Position numbers and translations under genes: made by a program. DNA of 8,559 bases, taken from positions 1 to 8,559 of the forward strand of contig WLEX01000040.1 in NCBI GenBank assembly GCA_009704065.1, given 5' to 3'. Shown in pieces: positions 6,957 to 8,559 of the stretch; within the stretch, counting starts at the first letter, position 1, and every line of letters begins with the position of its first letter. A model generated the notes under the pieces. That model did no database searches and had not been told where the DNA came from. It saw nothing but the letters and a program-made list of their open reading frames with translations. The DNA is from Actinomycetota bacterium (lineage in GTDB: Bacteria > Actinomycetota > Acidimicrobiia > Acidimicrobiales > Ilumatobacteraceae).

Positions 6957-8559
6957 ATTACAACCACAACGTCGCCAGCGCCAACAGTGTCGCCGGGCTT
7001 GACATTGATTGCTTTAATGGTGCCGCCCTTGTCGGCTTCGATTTGGTTTTCCATTTTCATGGCTTCCAAAACAACAACACTTTGTCCGGCTTCTACGGCT
7101 TGTCCGACTTCAACAAGAACCTTCACGATGGTTCCTTGCATTGGCACGGCTACTTGGCCATTACCGCCACCAGAACCGCCGGAAGCAGCAGCACTACGTG
7201 CAGGTTTTTTGGCCTTTGCACTCGGAGCAGCAACTCCGGTTGACTCGGGAACCCACATCTTCACATCGAAACGACGGCCGTTTACTTCGACCGTGGTGTT
7301 GCGCTGTACAAGTGGTGCGTCGTCGTCGCTTGCAGGAACGATTGGTGCAGTACCAATGTGTGACAGATCGAGAACTTCTTCTACCCACTTGGTGGAATGT
7401 GTAACAGCTGAGAAATCGGGGTGTTCAAGAATGGCAATGTCGGCTGGAATAGTGGTGGCGATACCTTCGACCACCATTTCTTTGAGTGCACGAATGGTGC
7501 GCGCAATTGCTACATCGCGATCGCGCCCCCACACAATGACTTTGCCCACAAGGTTGTCGTAGTACTGACTGATCTCGTCGCCTGTTTCGTACCCCGCATC
7601 GAAGCGAACACCGAAACCATCGGGTGCAACAAGCTTGCTGATGGGGCCAGGTGAGGGAAGGAACTTTCCACCCGCTGGGTTCTCGGCGTTAATACGCACT
7701 TCAATGGCGTGTCCGCGACGAGCAGCAAGAACTTGCTTTTGCGTCATTGGAAGTTTTTCGCCTGAAGCAACACGAATTTGCCATTCGACAAGGTCGATAC
7801 CCGTAATCACTTCAGTGACGGGGTGCTCTACCTGCAAACGAGTGTTCATTTCTAAGAAGAAGAATTCTCCGTCTTGGAAAATAAATTCAACGGTGCCGGC
7901 ATTGAAATAGCCAACTGCTTTTGCAGCTTTTACAGCTGCTTCACCCATGGCTTCTTCAACACCGTCGGGCAGACCGGGTGCTGGTGCTTCTTCAATGAGT
8001 TTTTGGTGACGACGCTGCGCTGAGCAGTCGCGAGTAGAAACCCACACCACGTTTCCGTGTTGATCGCCTACCAACTGCACTTCAATGTGGCGAGGCCATG
8101 TGAGATATTTCTCTACATACACCTCGTCGCGACCAAAGAATGCTTTTGCTTCACGTTGTGCAGAATCCATTGCTTCTTGCACTTCTGCTGCAGAATGCAC
8201 CACTTTCATTCCGCGGCCACCGCCACCAAACGCGGCTTTAATGGCAACGGGCCAGCCGAACTGGGTACCAAAATCGGTGATCTCTTTTGCGTCGGTGCAA
8301 AATTCAGTGGTGCCGGGAACGATAGGTGCACCACCACGCAATGCGGCTTTGCGGCTCGACACTTTGTCGCCCATTTCGTCGATTGCTTCCGGTGGTGGTC
8401 CGATGAATGCAACACCCATAGCGGTGATGGCACGAGCGAAGTCGGGGTTTTCGCTAAAGAAGCCATAGCCAGGGTGCACGGCATCGGCACCACTGTCTGT
8501 GATCGCCTTCAAGATGGCGTCGGTATTGAGGTAGCTCTCAGCAGCTGTTTGTCCACCGA
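6950..8559 (-). CDS. Acetyl/propionyl-CoA carboxylase alpha subunit (biotin carboxylase + biotin carrier), 5'-truncated
   Basis: Carboxylates its own biotin with ATP and bicarbonate, then a separate beta subunit moves the CO2 to acetyl- or propionyl-CoA, giving malonyl- or methylmalonyl-CoA. The frame runs off the right edge: GGQTAAESYLNTDAI precedes the TTG at 8512, so that codon is internal and about 50 residues are missing. Numbered from that TTG: HPGYGFFSEN (13-22), the ATP-grasp loop GGGGRGMKVV (96-105), RDCSAQRRHQK (161-171), EMNTRLQVEH (221-230, with E221, N223, R225, E229 as in E. coli AccC) and R273 in EVRINAE. An Ala/Lys/Gly linker (about 425-452) leads to the carrier domain with EAMKM, biotinylated at K486 (codon 7057-7055). 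No large BT domain lies between, so full length near 590 matches actinobacterial AccA proteins. Which acyl-CoA is used depends on the beta subunit, not visible here. Confidence 0.94.
   Translation of the reverse strand, partial: GGQTAAESYLNTDAILKAITDSGADAVHPGYGFFSENPDFARAITAMGVAFIGPPPEAIDEMGDKVSSRKAALRGGAPIVPGTTEFCTDAKEITDFGTQFGWPVAIKAAFGGGGRGMKVVHSAAEVQEAMDSAQREAKAFFGRDEVYVEKYLTWPRHIEVQLVGDQHGNVVWVSTRDCSAQRRHQKLIEEAPAPGLPDGVEEAMGEAAVKAAKAVGYFNAGTVEFIFQDGEFFFLEMNTRLQVEHPVTEVITGIDLVEWQIRVASGEKLPMTQKQVLAARRGHAIEVRINAENPAGGKFLPSPGPISKLVAPDGFGVRFDAGYETGDEISQYYDNLVGKVIVWGRDRDVAIARTIRALKEMVVEGIATTIPADIAILEHPDFSAVTHSTKWVEEVLDLSHIGTAPIVPASDDDAPLVQRNTTVEVNGRRFDVKMWVPESTGVAAPSAKAKKPARSAAASGGSGGGNGQVAVPMQGTIVKVLVEVGQAVEAGQSVVVLEAMKMENQIEADKGGTIKAINVKPGDTVGAGDVVVVIE

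Noticed and set aside
6987..7562. A 191-codon open frame on the + strand opposite the carboxylase gene
   Set aside because: It is Thr/Ser/Pro-rich only because it is the complement of the biotin carboxylase and carrier coding sequence; the opposite strand holds clear family motifs.
8510..8512. TTG at 8512 as the start of the carboxylase
   Set aside because: The upstream codons GGQTAAESYLNTDAI match the conserved biotin carboxylase N-terminal domain, so the gene continues past the edge.

Overview
The window looks like ordinary, very densely packed actinobacterial chromosome. The proteins resemble actinobacterial families: the DapD type, an LpdA-type flavoprotein, a biotin carboxylase-BCCP fusion of the actinobacterial kind, and a secreted protein with a Thr-rich tail. 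Base composition looks moderate by eye (not counted), lower than in Streptomyces or Mycobacterium. Together these fit a streamlined, perhaps aquatic, member of the Acidimicrobiia. This placement is inference; there is no rRNA or phylogenetic marker tree to test it.

Layout. (1) Left edge, + strand: the 3' part of the catalytic subunit of a two-subunit methylmalonyl-CoA mutase, followed by a small hairpin with a T-run. (2) Minus strand, 4181 down to 1202: a three-gene operon of lysyl-tRNA synthetase (lysS), tetrahydrodipicolinate N-succinyltransferase (dapD) and a YdjA-like nitroreductase. Both junctions are one-base TAATG stop/start overlaps. (3) A 66-bp divergent promoter region. (4) Plus strand, 4248 to 6949: a secreted M15-family peptidoglycan peptidase with an unusual N-terminal region and a Thr/Ser tail, overlapping by GTGA an LpdA-type flavoprotein disulfide reductase homologue. 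(5) Right edge, minus strand: the alpha subunit (biotin carboxylase plus biotin carrier) of an acetyl/propionyl-CoA carboxylase, cut at its 5' end. Its stop codon abuts the lpdA stop with no base between.

How the genes fit together. The carboxylase (propionyl-CoA to methylmalonyl-CoA) and the mutase (methylmalonyl-CoA to succinyl-CoA) are the ends of the usual propionate route. The epimerase, the carboxylase beta subunit and the cobalamin-binding mutase subunit are not in this window. DapD uses succinyl-CoA to make the lysine and meso-diaminopimelate precursor, and LysS charges tRNA with lysine, so that operon ties lysine supply to lysine use. The M15 peptidase acts on the cell wall.

Only about 105 bases (39 at 1163-1201 and 66 at 4182-4247) lie outside genes, and no gene-free stretch exceeds 300 bases. 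I see no tRNA, rRNA, CRISPR array, insertion sequence, prophage or defence gene, and no candidate for a wholly new system. The points worth a second look are local: the peptidase N-terminal domain, the altered redox site of the LpdA homologue, the palindrome over the two convergent stops, and the mirrored motifs in the divergent promoter region.
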